Of a stretch of 64,000 nt of DNA, positions 16,474-25,208 are shown in pieces (positions within the stretch are counted from its first letter, which is position 1; the number at the start of each line of letters is the position of its first letter). The position numbers and the translations under genes are program-made. Under the pieces are notes generated by a model. That model was not told where the DNA came from, did no database searches, and worked only from the letters and a program-made list of their open reading frames with translations. This DNA is from JAJEBT01 sp965221485. GTDB taxonomy: Bacteria > Pseudomonadota > Alphaproteobacteria > MPNO01 > UBA830. The DNA is taken from positions 434,001-498,000 of the forward strand of contig OZ244893.1 in assembly GCA_965221485.1 (NCBI GenBank), written 5' to 3'.

Positions 16474-17178
16474 GTGACAGAACAATCCGGTACGAAATCA
16501 GGCTTCCGGCAAGATCTTGAGGCCGCTGTGGATGAATTCCACTGTGCCAATCACCCCATGTGGAACAAGTTGGCGGCAGGGGAACTTGGCCGACGCGCGT
16601 GCATGGGGTGGGCGGTGGAGCACTATCACTGGATCTCCAGCATGCTCCGTGAGGTTACCTTCAACATCTGCGCAAAGGCGCCGGAGGATGTGATTGCGGC
16701 GGAACTGGAGAACTTGCGCGAAGAAGAAGATCCGGACGAGCCCCATATGGACATTGTGTTGAGGTTTGCTGCAGCAAACGGTGCAATCATTGACGAGGTC
16801 AGGGCAGGGGAGGGACTGCCGACGACGAGATCCTGGTCAGCATGGCTTCGCACTGTCTGCAGGGATCAGCCCTGGCATTGCGGGGTCGCAGCCGTACGAA
16901 TCGGAACGGAATCGCAGTCGCCGCGTCTTTACAGCCGGGTGCTGCCCTCGCTGCGACAACAATATGGTTACGACGAAGAGGCCATCAAGCACTTCTGGCT
17001 TCATTCCGAGGTCGATATCGAGCACAGCAACCGCGGCTTCGAAATCCTCGAAAAGCATTGCGATACACCAGTCCTGAAGGACGAAGCCATCCACTACGCC
17101 AGAGAAAGTGCCCGCATGCGCTGGTTCTATTTCGACGGCATCTATCTTCACTATGAATTGGGATATGCTCTGCAGTAA
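16474..17178 (+). CDS. Heme-oxygenase-like diiron protein (TenA/PqqC-like, HDO type)
   Basis: The 234-residue all-helical protein belongs to the TenA/PqqC fold and retains likely iron ligands of the heme-oxygenase-like diiron oxidase (HDO) group: His50 or His52 in AVEHYHW, Glu84-86 in LREEEDPDEPH, Glu146 in IGTES, and the closing HSEVDIEH with His177, Asp181 and His184. HDO enzymes use Fe and O2 for C-C or N oxidation (UndA, BesC, CADD are known examples). The substrate here is not predictable. GTG 16474 is preceded by CGGAGAACGGGG. It is divergent from marR and followed after 74 bp by a fumarylacetoacetate-hydrolase-family gene, suggesting one small oxidative pathway. PqqC itself is unlikely because no pqq genes are present. 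Confidence 0.75.
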   Translation: MTEQSGTKSGFRQDLEAAVDEFHCANHPMWNKLAAGELGRRACMGWAVEHYHWISSMLREVTFNICAKAPEDVIAAELENLREEEDPDEPHMDIVLRFAAANGAIIDEVRAGEGLPTTRSWSAWLRTVCRDQPWHCGVAAVRIGTESQSPRLYSRVLPSLRQQYGYDEEAIKHFWLHSEVDIEHSNRGFEILEKHCDTPVLKDEAIHYARESARMRWFYFDGIYLHYELGYALQ

Positions 17179-17252
17179 TGTGAGCATCCCAGACTCCCGG
17201 CAATGCCCCTGGTCTTGCCGGCTGATCCGGAACCACAAGGGAAATTCATATC

Positions 17253-18116
17253 ATGCGTCTTGCGACATTCAGTCAAAACGGAACAACAAAAATCGGCGTC
17301 AGGACCGACGCCGGCCTGATCGACCTCTCAGCCGCTGACCCGGGTCTTCCTGCGACCGTCAGGGATCTCATCGCTTCCGGCCCCGAGGCCCTCGAGAAGG
17401 CCGGCCAGGCGGCAGCAGCAGCGCCGGACGCGGCGCGGGTCGAGGGCGCCGTGACCTGGCTGCCTCCGGTTCCCGATCCGCAGAAAATCATCTGTATAGG
17501 GCTGAACTACAAGGATCACGCCGCTGAAGCCGGCATGGCGCTTCCTGACTACCCCATTCTGTTTGTCCGCTTCCCGACATCAATGGTGGGGCACCAGCAG
17601 GCCCTGAAAGCTCCAAAGGCATCCCATCATTACGATTATGAGGCAGAACTGGTCGCTGTCATCGGCAGGGAAACCCGCAATGTTTCCCGGGCCGATGCGC
17701 TGAATCACGTCATGGGGTATTCGATCTTCAATGAAGGGTCCATTCGCGATTACCAGATGAAGGCGTCGCAATGGACGGTCGGAAAAAACTTCGACGCAAC
17801 CGGTTCCTTTGGCCCCGAGATCGTGACCGCAGACGAATTGCCGGCGGGCGGCAAGGGGCTCGACATTCAATGCCGGGTCAACGGCACGACCCTTCAGGAT
17901 TCAAACACCCGCGAGATGATCTTTGATGTCGAAACGCTGGTCTATGAAGCTGCGCGGGCGTTCACATTGCTGCCGGGTGACATCATCGTGACGGGAACGC
18001 CGGCCGGAGTCGGTTTTGTCCGCAAACCGCCCGTCTATCTGAAGGACGGAGATACCTGCGAGGTCGAAATCGAGGGTATCGGTATCCTGTCCAATCCCGT
18101 AGAACAGGGCGCCTAG
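17253..18116 (+). CDS. Fumarylacetoacetate hydrolase family protein
   Basis: This 287-residue protein has the FAH/YcgM core: KIICIGLNYKDHAAEAGM near residue 78, the metal-binding YDYEAELVAVIGRE near 129, FDVETLVYEAARAFTLLPGD near 225, and GTPAGVGF near 250. FAH-family enzymes hydrolyse or isomerise acylpyruvates or hydrate 2-oxo-4-pentenoates with Mg2+ or Mn2+. Exact substrates cannot be told from sequence; names such as 2-hydroxyhepta-2,4-diene-1,7-dioate isomerase or ureidoglycolate lyase are often given to similar proteins. It has an AAGGGAAATTC ribosome site and lies 74 bp after the diiron gene. Confidence 0.85.
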   Translation: MRLATFSQNGTTKIGVRTDAGLIDLSAADPGLPATVRDLIASGPEALEKAGQAAAAAPDAARVEGAVTWLPPVPDPQKIICIGLNYKDHAAEAGMALPDYPILFVRFPTSMVGHQQALKAPKASHHYDYEAELVAVIGRETRNVSRADALNHVMGYSIFNEGSIRDYQMKASQWTVGKNFDATGSFGPEIVTADELPAGGKGLDIQCRVNGTTLQDSNTREMIFDVETLVYEAARAFTLLPGDIIVTGTPAGVGFVRKPPVYLKDGDTCEVEIEGIGILSNPVEQGA

Positions 18117-18197
18117 GTCCGGGGTGGCGCGTCAGACACAACCCGGTCCGGCAGGTCCGGAACAGGCGAAACCAGGCGCCATGCAGGGAGAAAACGG

Positions 18198-18929
18198 ATG
18201 AAACATCTGGCTGCTCTCGGATCTGGCCTGTTGCTGCTGGCGACGGGGACGGCTTATGCAGCCAGTGGTCCTGCGGTCGTGGAACTGTTCACGTCGCAAA
18301 GCTGCTACTCCTGTCCGCCGGCCGAACGGTATCTCGGAGAACTCTCGGAACGCAAGCATCTCGTCGTGCTGGAATATCATGTCGATTACTGGAACGATCT
18401 GGTCTATGGCTCCGCCGGCAAGTGGAAGGATCCGTTTTCCAGCGAAGCATTTACCCGGCGGCAGGTCCGGTACAATGAACGCATTCGGGGCCGAAGCGGC
18501 GTATACACTCCGCAGATGGTTATTGACGGCCGCCATGAAGTCGTCGGTTCCCGGCGAAATGACGTCGAAAGGGTGCTGGACGCGAAGACCGGTACGATGA
18601 CCGTAACCGTGGATATCATGAGGAACAGCAGCACCGGAACCATGGTGCGGCTTTCGGGTGGGAATGGTCCGGCAGCGAAGATATGGCTGGTCCGCTTTAT
18701 CAGGAAGGTTGTCACAAGGGTTCGTGCGGGCGAGAACAAGGGTGAGACCCTCGTCAACCATCATGTCGTAACCGATCTCCGTCCGGTGGGTGAGTGGGCC
18801 GGCCGGAGTATGACTCTGAATCTGGACGACCTGAAACTCGAAACCGGCGAGAGCTGCGCGATTCTTGTTCAGGAGGTGACCCAGGGGCCCGTCCTGGGGG
18901 CCAGCCTTTGCCCTGAACCGTTGTCCTGA
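18198..18929 (+). CDS. Secreted DUF1223 family protein (thioredoxin-like)
   Basis: The protein of 243 residues begins with a clear signal peptide (MKHLAALGSGLLLLATGTAYA, cut near residue 21-22). It continues as a DUF1223 domain: VELFTSQSCYSCPPAE with a CxxC pair at Cys36 and Cys39, then YHVDYWNDLVY and GVYTPQMVIDG. This is a thioredoxin-like fold acting in the periplasm; biochemical function is not established in the family. The ATG has GGGAGAAAACGG before it. It is 81 bp after the FAH gene, on the same strand, so cotranscription is possible but not shown. Confidence 0.85.
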   Translation: MKHLAALGSGLLLLATGTAYAASGPAVVELFTSQSCYSCPPAERYLGELSERKHLVVLEYHVDYWNDLVYGSAGKWKDPFSSEAFTRRQVRYNERIRGRSGVYTPQMVIDGRHEVVGSRRNDVERVLDAKTGTMTVTVDIMRNSSTGTMVRLSGGNGPAAKIWLVRFIRKVVTRVRAGENKGETLVNHHVVTDLRPVGEWAGRSMTLNLDDLKLETGESCAILVQEVTQGPVLGASLCPEPLS

Positions 18930-18965
18930 AGCCACGCAGGCCCAATCACGGGAAGCCCGGAGAAC

Positions 18966-18988
18966 AGAGCGCCGACCTGTCGGGCTCT
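18966..18988. terminator. Hairpin in the convergent DUF1223/S4 gap
   Basis: AGAGC (18966-18970) pairs with GCTCT (18984-18988) and CCGA (18972-18975) with TCGG (18980-18983), with one bulged G. It sits in the 90-bp gap where two gene sets converge. There is no U-run on either side, so it is at best a weak or Rho-assisted terminator. Confidence 0.35.
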
Positions 18989-19019
18989 CCGGCCCGGACG
19001 GAACGTCCCCGGCCGGGTA

Positions 19020-19304
19020 TCAGCTTTCCGTGATTTCCTCGTAGAGGGTTCGTGCTTCCGCGGCCGGACCACGCCGTGTCCCAAGCTGTGCAACGCGTAC
19101 AACGTGAATGCGCCGGCCCGCCGGAAAGGTCAGCACTTGTCCGACCCGCACCTGATAATGGGGCTTCCGGACGAGAATACCGTCCACCCGCACCTTTCCG
19201 CCCGCACAGACACCGCTGGCGAGACGCCGGGTCTTGAAAAACCTGGCGCGCACCAGCCAGACATCCAGGCGGACAGAGGATGGTTGTTCAGGGACCGCGT
19301 GCAT
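19020..19304 (-). CDS. S4-domain RNA-binding protein (Hsp15-like)
   Basis: The domain is a single S4 fold: RLDVWLVRARFFKTRRLASGVCAGGKVRVDG and the following VRVGQVLTF, as in Hsp15, which recycles stalled 50S subunits, and related short S4 proteins. I place the start at ATG 19304, which leaves 94 residues and clears the helicase stop at 19324. The frame stays open upstream to 19496, but that part overlaps the helicase and has no domain. Helicase followed by S4 protein is a common alphaproteobacterial pair. Confidence 0.85.
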   Translation of the reverse strand: MHAVPEQPSSVRLDVWLVRARFFKTRRLASGVCAGGKVRVDGILVRKPHYQVRVGQVLTFPAGRRIHVVRVAQLGTRRGPAAEARTLYEEITES

Positions 19305-19323
19305 TGTCCCCCGGTTCTGCAAA

Positions 19324-21849
19324 TCAGTCGCTGTCAATTCGGTTTGGCTGGAGAAGGCGGAGCTTGGCAAAGGGCGAGTGTTCGTCATGGTTCCGGTGAT
19401 CAGGTCCGGCTGCGCGCGGCGGTCTCTTGCGCGTCGTATGGGGTGACGACGTACCCTTGCCGCGCCCGCGTCGGGAGCGCCGCCATTTTTGTCCATCTGT
19501 TTCGTAACCCAGCCCCGTCATGACCGAAAGTGCGGCCTCGGTAGACAACCCTGTCAGACTGCGGTGTGACGGGGTAAAATCGAGATTGCCCGCCCGATCG
19601 AGTTGTTTCAGTTCGGTTGCGACGCGATCCAGTACATCGATACGCACGGCCCGTTGGCCGAAGCTGCGGTAGCCGCAGACTTCAAGGAACGCTTCTGTCA
19701 TGTCGCCTGCAACCGGAACGGAAACGAGACCTGGAGCCGGAGGCGGCCTGAAGTCCTGTTTCTCGTGGGCTGCCCACAACAGTGCCCGCCATGCAACCGC
19801 TCCGGGCTTTACCAGGGACGGGATAAACAGGGTTTCCGTTCCTATGACCACGCCATTGGAGCGCAGGGCACCGCGGTCCGCCTTCGTCAAATGGTAAATG
19901 TCGCGGGCAACACTCCTCCTCGGAAAGGAACCCAGCCCCGTGACGATCCGATAGGCAATTCCCCGGGACAGCCCCTGGAGTTCCGCATCCCGGAGCCTGA
20001 ACAGGGGGCCGAGCGCTTCCGACAATTGGGCGCCGATCCAGCGATCGAGGCGTTCACGGATGCTCCCCCGTTGCAAGGGTGTCAGGGAACCATCGGAAAG
20101 CACTCTCGTGGACGGTGTCAGGATTTCGGATCCGCCGGTCAGCCTTGCGATTGTGGCGTTTTCCCACTCCAGATACCCATCCGGCCGAATGGATATGTCC
20201 CTGTCGCTGCACTTCATAAGCTGTGCGATCCGGGTTTCAATCTCGTTACCGAGGGCCCGGTTGACCGCGGGCAGGAAGGATCGCCGCTCGTCATGGTTCA
20301 GTCTGGGATCGGGAAGGAACCGGAAACCCTCAAGGGTTCCCATCACTTCTCCGCCCACGGTGACCTCATCATCACGGTCCACCACGGCTGCCACGTCCTG
20401 ACGATCCCGTGCCCGTGTCAGGATGGTCGCTCGCCGGTCCACGAAACGCTGGGTCAGGCGTTCATGCAGGACATCCGACAACTTGTCTTCCAGATCTCTG
20501 GTTCGGGCCTGCCATGTTGCGGAATCCGATAGCCAGTCGGATCGGTACGCGATGTAGGTCCAGGTACGGACATGGGCGATCCGGGACATCAGTGTATCGA
20601 TGTCGCCATCGACCCGGTCGAGGCGTGCGATTTGCCTGGCGACCCTGTCCACCGGCAGATGATCGCCATCACTGAGATAGCAGAAGATGCGACACAGAAG
20701 ATCGGCATGGACATCCGTCAGCGTCTTCCGGAAATCCGGAATCTGGCAAACCTCCCACAACAGCCTGATCCTGTCGCGGCCCATGGCGCGTCGGGTCACT
20801 TCCGGATTTCTCGCTAGGTGGGCCAGCGCTGCCTGATCATGAATATCTCTTGCGCGCACCAGACCCGGCAAAGGCGCCGGAGTCTCCAGTGATTTCTGAA
20901 GTGCTGTCAGGGATCGGAACGCGAGGTCGCTGTTGCGCCAGTAGATTGCGTTGACCGGATCGAAGCGGTGCTCCTCGACCGCCGATACGAGTTCTTCGGA
21001 AAAGGGTCCGATTTCGGCAATCGGCCCGAACGTGCCATCGGTGAGGTAGCGACCGCTTCGCCCGGCAATCTGTGCCACTTCGGCATGCGACAATTGCCGA
21101 TAACGGCGGCCATCAAACTTGCGGGTGCTGGCAAGCGCAACGTGGTCAATGTTCATGTTGAGGCCCATGCCGATGGCATCAGTAGCGATCAGGTACTCGA
21201 CCTCGCCCTCCTGGTACATATTGACCTGGGCATTGCGGGTGCGGGGACTGAGCGCTCCCAGAACCAGGGCAGTTCCGCCGCGCTGGCGGCGCATCAGTTC
21301 GGCGAAGGCATAGACCTCGTTGACCGAGAACGCGACCACGGCGCTGCGGCGTTTCAGGCGGGTGATTTTTCGCGGTCCCGAATAGCTCAGCCTGGAAAGC
21401 CGTTGACGGCTGGTGAACTGCACTCCGGGCACCAGGGATCTGATGAGCGGACGCATGGTCTCCGCACCAAGAAACAGGGTTTCGATGCGTCCGCGTGCAT
21501 AAAGCAGCCGGTCGGTAAAGACGTGACCGCGTTCGGGGTCAGCGCACATCTGGATTTCATCGACCGCCAGAAAATCGACCGTCCTGTCGATGGGCATCGA
21601 TTCGACAGTACAGACAAAGAACCGGGCTTCGGGCGGAACGATCTTTTCCTCTCCCGTCACCAGGGCAACGCTGCCTGCACCCTTGAGGGAAACCACGCGA
21701 TCGTAGTTTTCCCGGGCCAGGAGGCGCAGCGGAAAGCCGATCATGCCGGACCCGTATTCGAGCATCCGGTCAATCGCGTAGCGCGTCTTGCCGGTATTGG
21801 TAGGACCGAGCAGGGCGGTCAGTCGGGGCGGTGGTTCTGCAGGAAGCAT
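19324..21849 (-). CDS. SUV3-like ATP-dependent RNA/DNA helicase
   Basis: Superfamily 2 helicase of the mitochondrial SUV3/MgpS type, 841 residues from ATG 21849. The Walker A GPTNTGKT is at about residues 15-22. Motif II is DEIQ rather than DEAD (VDEIQMC near 97). Motif VI is QIAGRSGRYL near 265. The C-terminal third lacks a named enzymatic domain and ends in a basic tail. An upstream TTG (21948) would add 33 residues with no domain, so ATG 21849, two residues before the conserved start, is preferred. SUV3 acts in RNA decay with polynucleotide phosphorylase; in bacteria the role is less clear. Confidence 0.88.
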   Translation of the reverse strand: MLPAEPPPRLTALLGPTNTGKTRYAIDRMLEYGSGMIGFPLRLLARENYDRVVSLKGAGSVALVTGEEKIVPPEARFFVCTVESMPIDRTVDFLAVDEIQMCADPERGHVFTDRLLYARGRIETLFLGAETMRPLIRSLVPGVQFTSRQRLSRLSYSGPRKITRLKRRSAVVAFSVNEVYAFAELMRRQRGGTALVLGALSPRTRNAQVNMYQEGEVEYLIATDAIGMGLNMNIDHVALASTRKFDGRRYRQLSHAEVAQIAGRSGRYLTDGTFGPIAEIGPFSEELVSAVEEHRFDPVNAIYWRNSDLAFRSLTALQKSLETPAPLPGLVRARDIHDQAALAHLARNPEVTRRAMGRDRIRLLWEVCQIPDFRKTLTDVHADLLCRIFCYLSDGDHLPVDRVARQIARLDRVDGDIDTLMSRIAHVRTWTYIAYRSDWLSDSATWQARTRDLEDKLSDVLHERLTQRFVDRRATILTRARDRQDVAAVVDRDDEVTVGGEVMGTLEGFRFLPDPRLNHDERRSFLPAVNRALGNEIETRIAQLMKCSDRDISIRPDGYLEWENATIARLTGGSEILTPSTRVLSDGSLTPLQRGSIRERLDRWIGAQLSEALGPLFRLRDAELQGLSRGIAYRIVTGLGSFPRRSVARDIYHLTKADRGALRSNGVVIGTETLFIPSLVKPGAVAWRALLWAAHEKQDFRPPPAPGLVSVPVAGDMTEAFLEVCGYRSFGQRAVRIDVLDRVATELKQLDRAGNLDFTPSHRSLTGLSTEAALSVMTGLGYETDGQKWRRSRRGRGKGTSSPHTTRKRPPRAAGPDHRNHDEHSPFAKLRLLQPNRIDSD

Positions 21850-21972
21850 GAGCAGACAATGGCCGTATGGCCGGTTCGTGGCAAGGGATCGATCAGGAGG
21901 GTTGAAAGCACGAGCAGGCTTCTCATATACAGGCTTTGTGTCGATCAAACCAATAACGACGGAACCTGCCCC

Positions 21973-23847
21973 ATGACGGAAGAAAAGCGAAGTTTCGAGA
22001 CCGAGGTCTCACGCCTCCTGAAGATTGTGGCCAATTCGCTGTACAGCCGAAAGGAAATCTTTCTGCGGGAATTGATCTCCAACGCATCCGACGCCTGTGA
22101 CCGCTTGCGCTATGACGCGCTCGTCACGCCCGGACTCATTCCTGCTGATACGGAGTTCGGGATCCGTCTCACGATCGACAAGGACAAGAAGACGCTGGTG
22201 ATTTCCGATAACGGGATCGGTATGGATCGCGAGGCGCTGATTTCGGATCTCGGGACCATCGCCCGGTCCGGAACCTCTGCCTATATCGAAGCGCTGGACG
22301 ACACCGGAAAGGCGGATCTGAACGCGATCGGCCAGTTCGGCGTCGGCTTCTACTCGGCTTTCATGGTTGCCCGGGAGGTTGAGGTGATCAGTCGCCGCGC
22401 AGGGGACGATGCGGCCTGGAAATGGATTTCCGACGGGTCGGGTGAATTTACGATTGGGGAAGGCGAGCGCGACGCAGCGGGAACCACGATTCGGCTGACG
22501 CTGAAGGATGGCGAGGAGGAGTTCCTTGAATCCTACCGTCTGCGCCATATCGTGAAGACCTATTCCGACCACATTGCGCTGCCGATCATTATTGTCGATG
22601 AGGATGGCAAGGAAGAGAAGCTGAACCAGGCTTCCGCATTATGGACACGATCGAAATCCGAGATAACGAATGAACAATATGAAGAGTTCTTTCATCATGT
22701 GGGGGGCTTCGGTCAGCCATGGATGACCCTTCACTGGAAGGCTGAAGGAACCCTCGAATACGCAAACCTTCTTTACGTCCCGGAAAGCAAGCCGTTCGAT
22801 CTCTTTGATCCTGCCCGCAAACACGGGGTGCGGCTGTTTGTGAAGCGAATCTTCATTTCCGATGAAGCAGAAGGCCTGGTTCCACCGTGGTTGCGCTTTC
22901 TGAGGGGCGTTGTTGATTCGGAAGATCTGCCACTGAACATCAGCCGGGAAATGCTGCAAAGCAACACGATGATCACGCGCATCCGGAAAGCGATCGTCAA
23001 CCGGGTCGTCAGCGAGCTCGGAAAGAAGGCGGAAAAGGCTCCTGAGGAGTTTTCGGCATTCTGGAAGGATTTCGGAGCCGTGATCAAGGAAGGACTTTAC
23101 GAGGATTTTGAAAACCGGGACTCGCTTCTCAAGCTCACGCGCTTTCATTCGACGGCGGGGTCCGGCCTGACGTCTCTGGCGGATTATGTGTCGCGGATGA
23201 AAACGGGTCAGGAGGCGATCTATTACATCACCGGAGATGAGACCGAACAGGTCCGTCAGAGCCCCCAGCTTGAGGGCTTTGTTGCCAAGGATGTGGAAGT
23301 CCTGTTCATGACCGATCCTGTGGACATGTTCTGGCTGTCCTCGGTTCCCGAATTTGAAGGCAAGAGCTTCAAGTCAGTGACGCAGGCCGGTACGGACCTC
23401 GGAGACATCGGTGAGGCAGGGGAGGAGCCGGAGGAAAAGGACGACGAGACCTCTCCCGGGCCTCACAAGATCAGCGCGCTGATCGACATGTTCCAGCTGA
23501 CGCTGAAAGACCAGGTCAAGGAAGTCCGGTCTTCAGAGCGGCTGACCGACAGTGCCGTCTGTCTTGTCTCCGATGACGGAGATCTCGATCTCCATTTTGA
23601 GCGCATCCTGCAGCAGCACAAGCGAATCGACCAGTCGTCCAAACGTATCCTCGAAATCAATCCCCGGCATCCCCTGGTGATCTCTCTCGCCGGGTCGATT
23701 GGCAAGGATGGTTCAGCGACGAATGTTGAGAACGCGGCGTGGCTGTTGCTCGATCAGGCCCGGATCATAGAAGGCGAAGCGCTTCCCGATCCGACCGCAT
23801 TTTCGCGGCGCCTCAACGATGTCATGTCGGCAGGCCTGTCCGCGTAG
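21973..23847 (+). CDS. htpG: Molecular chaperone HtpG (Hsp90)
   Basis: Hsp90 homologue of 624 residues, the normal bacterial length. The N-terminal GHKL ATPase domain shows SLYSRKEIFLRELISNASDA near residue 20, DNGIGMDREALI near 80, and GQFGVGFYSAFMVA near 118. Middle-domain marks include LYVPESKPFDLF, RLFVKRIFI and LNISREMLQ. The frame is open for 1 kb upstream because it runs antisense to the helicase, but homology starts at MTEEKRSFETEV, giving ATG 21973. The last 94 bp overlap the 3' end of the convergent folC gene. Confidence 0.96.
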   Translation: MTEEKRSFETEVSRLLKIVANSLYSRKEIFLRELISNASDACDRLRYDALVTPGLIPADTEFGIRLTIDKDKKTLVISDNGIGMDREALISDLGTIARSGTSAYIEALDDTGKADLNAIGQFGVGFYSAFMVAREVEVISRRAGDDAAWKWISDGSGEFTIGEGERDAAGTTIRLTLKDGEEEFLESYRLRHIVKTYSDHIALPIIIVDEDGKEEKLNQASALWTRSKSEITNEQYEEFFHHVGGFGQPWMTLHWKAEGTLEYANLLYVPESKPFDLFDPARKHGVRLFVKRIFISDEAEGLVPPWLRFLRGVVDSEDLPLNISREMLQSNTMITRIRKAIVNRVVSELGKKAEKAPEEFSAFWKDFGAVIKEGLYEDFENRDSLLKLTRFHSTAGSGLTSLADYVSRMKTGQEAIYYITGDETEQVRQSPQLEGFVAKDVEVLFMTDPVDMFWLSSVPEFEGKSFKSVTQAGTDLGDIGEAGEEPEEKDDETSPGPHKISALIDMFQLTLKDQVKEVRSSERLTDSAVCLVSDDGDLDLHFERILQQHKRIDQSSKRILEINPRHPLVISLAGSIGKDGSATNVENAAWLLLDQARIIEGEALPDPTAFSRRLNDVMSAGLSA

Positions 23848-25208
23848 CATTCAGCGGAATGGTCATCCTCGTGATCCGGCAATGCGATACCGGCCGGAGT
23901 GCTGTGGCTGTTCTGGCGCAGCTGGTAGAATTCGAGGACGCTGCCTGCCAGATACAGGGAGCCGCAGATTACAATTCGGGTTCCCTTGTCTCTGAGGTCG
24001 GTCACCGGCTCCCATACATCTGAGGCCGTCCGGGCCGCCACCCCACGGCTCCGGGCGATCCGGGCGAGGCAATCGGGGTCGGTGCTGTTCCCGCCCGGCA
24101 GGGTAACGGCGATCAATTCCGTTGCCAGCGGCAATAGCGGTTCCAGAAACCCCTTCGCGTCCTTGTTGGCCTGCATGCCGCAGATCAGCACGGTTGACCG
24201 GGCTTCTGGAAGCGAGTTCAGCGCTTCGGACAGGGCCTTTCCGGCGGACGGATTGTGACCACCGTCAACCCACAGCTCGCAACCCGGGTCCAGTATGGGA
24301 GCGAGGACAGGGTTGGAGAGTTGCTGAAGTCGGGCGGGCCAGGTGGCGCGGGTCATGCCTCGTGCCAGCGTGGCCGCGTCGAAACTGCCGGGACGCCAGC
24401 TGCGCGCGGCAGCGATGGCGGTCCCCGCATTGACGGTCTGGTGTGAGCCCGGCAAGGAAGGGCGGGGCAGGGTTATCGCACCGTCCTGATCACGGAATCT
24501 TACACCCTTCGGGGTCTCGGCCACGGTCCAGTCGGAACCGGCGATCCGCAAGGGCGCCGAAACGGCATGTGCCCGCTCCCGGATCACGTCCAGCGCTTCA
24601 CTCGCCTGCGGGGCCACGATGCATGGGACGCCAGTCTTGAGTATTCCGGCTTTCTCGAATGCGATGCTGGCGAGGGAGTCCCCGAGAAAATCAGTATGGT
24701 CAAGGGATACGGGTGTGATGACCGTCACCGCAGGCGCCGATATGACATTTGTGGAGTCGAGCCTTCCCCCGAGCCCGGTTTCGAGGAGAAGGAGATCGGC
24801 CGGGTGCCGGGAGAAGGCAAGGAATGCAGCTGCCGTGGTTATTTCGAAGACCGTAATATCGGCCCCGGCATTCGCGGTTTCGCATTCCTCGAGGACGTTC
24901 AGCAGTTCCGGCTCCGAAATCTCGGTCCCAGCCAGGTTGATGCGTTCATGAAAACGAATGAGGTGTGGAGAGGTGTAGGAGTGAACGGAGAGTCCGCAAC
25001 CTTCGGCAAAGCTGCGCAGGAAGGCGATGGTCGATCCCTTGCCGTTGGTGCCTGCGACATGGATGACCGGCGGCAGCTGATCCTGAGGATTCTTCAGGTC
25101 ATCGAGCAGACGAAGCGTCCGATCAAGGGACAGGTCGATCAGTTTGGGATGCAGGTTGCAGAGGCGCTTCAGGACCGCGTTACTGCGCGGTGACGGCAGC
25201 GTCATCAT
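23754..25208 (-). CDS. folC: Bifunctional dihydrofolate/folylpolyglutamate synthase
   Basis: Mur-ligase-type ATP enzyme that adds glutamate to dihydropteroate and folates. Visible marks are the P-loop VAGTNGKGS at 51-59, the YTSPHLIRFHERI region near 78, LETGLGGRLDSTN near 141, SLDHTDFLG near 168, and VDGGHNPSAG near 315. The conserved fold ends at about LAGSVLEFYQLR, near residue 430. A further 55 residues follow without resemblance, and the last 30 codons lie inside htpG on the other strand. Two ATGs in tandem start it; it overlaps accD by 29 bp. Confidence 0.93.
   Translation of the reverse strand: MMTLPSPRSNAVLKRLCNLHPKLIDLSLDRTLRLLDDLKNPQDQLPPVIHVAGTNGKGSTIAFLRSFAEGCGLSVHSYTSPHLIRFHERINLAGTEISEPELLNVLEECETANAGADITVFEITTAAAFLAFSRHPADLLLLETGLGGRLDSTNVISAPAVTVITPVSLDHTDFLGDSLASIAFEKAGILKTGVPCIVAPQASEALDVIRERAHAVSAPLRIAGSDWTVAETPKGVRFRDQDGAITLPRPSLPGSHQTVNAGTAIAAARSWRPGSFDAATLARGMTRATWPARLQQLSNPVLAPILDPGCELWVDGGHNPSAGKALSEALNSLPEARSTVLICGMQANKDAKGFLEPLLPLATELIAVTLPGGNSTDPDCLARIARSRGVAARTASDVWEPVTDLRDKGTRIVICGSLYLAGSVLEFYQLRQNSHSTPAGIALPDHEDDHSAECYADRPADMTSLRRRENAVGSGSASPSMIRA

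Noticed and set aside
20968..21972. Upstream extension of the htpG frame by 335 codons
   Set aside because: It runs antisense to the helicase; Hsp90 homology begins only at 21973.
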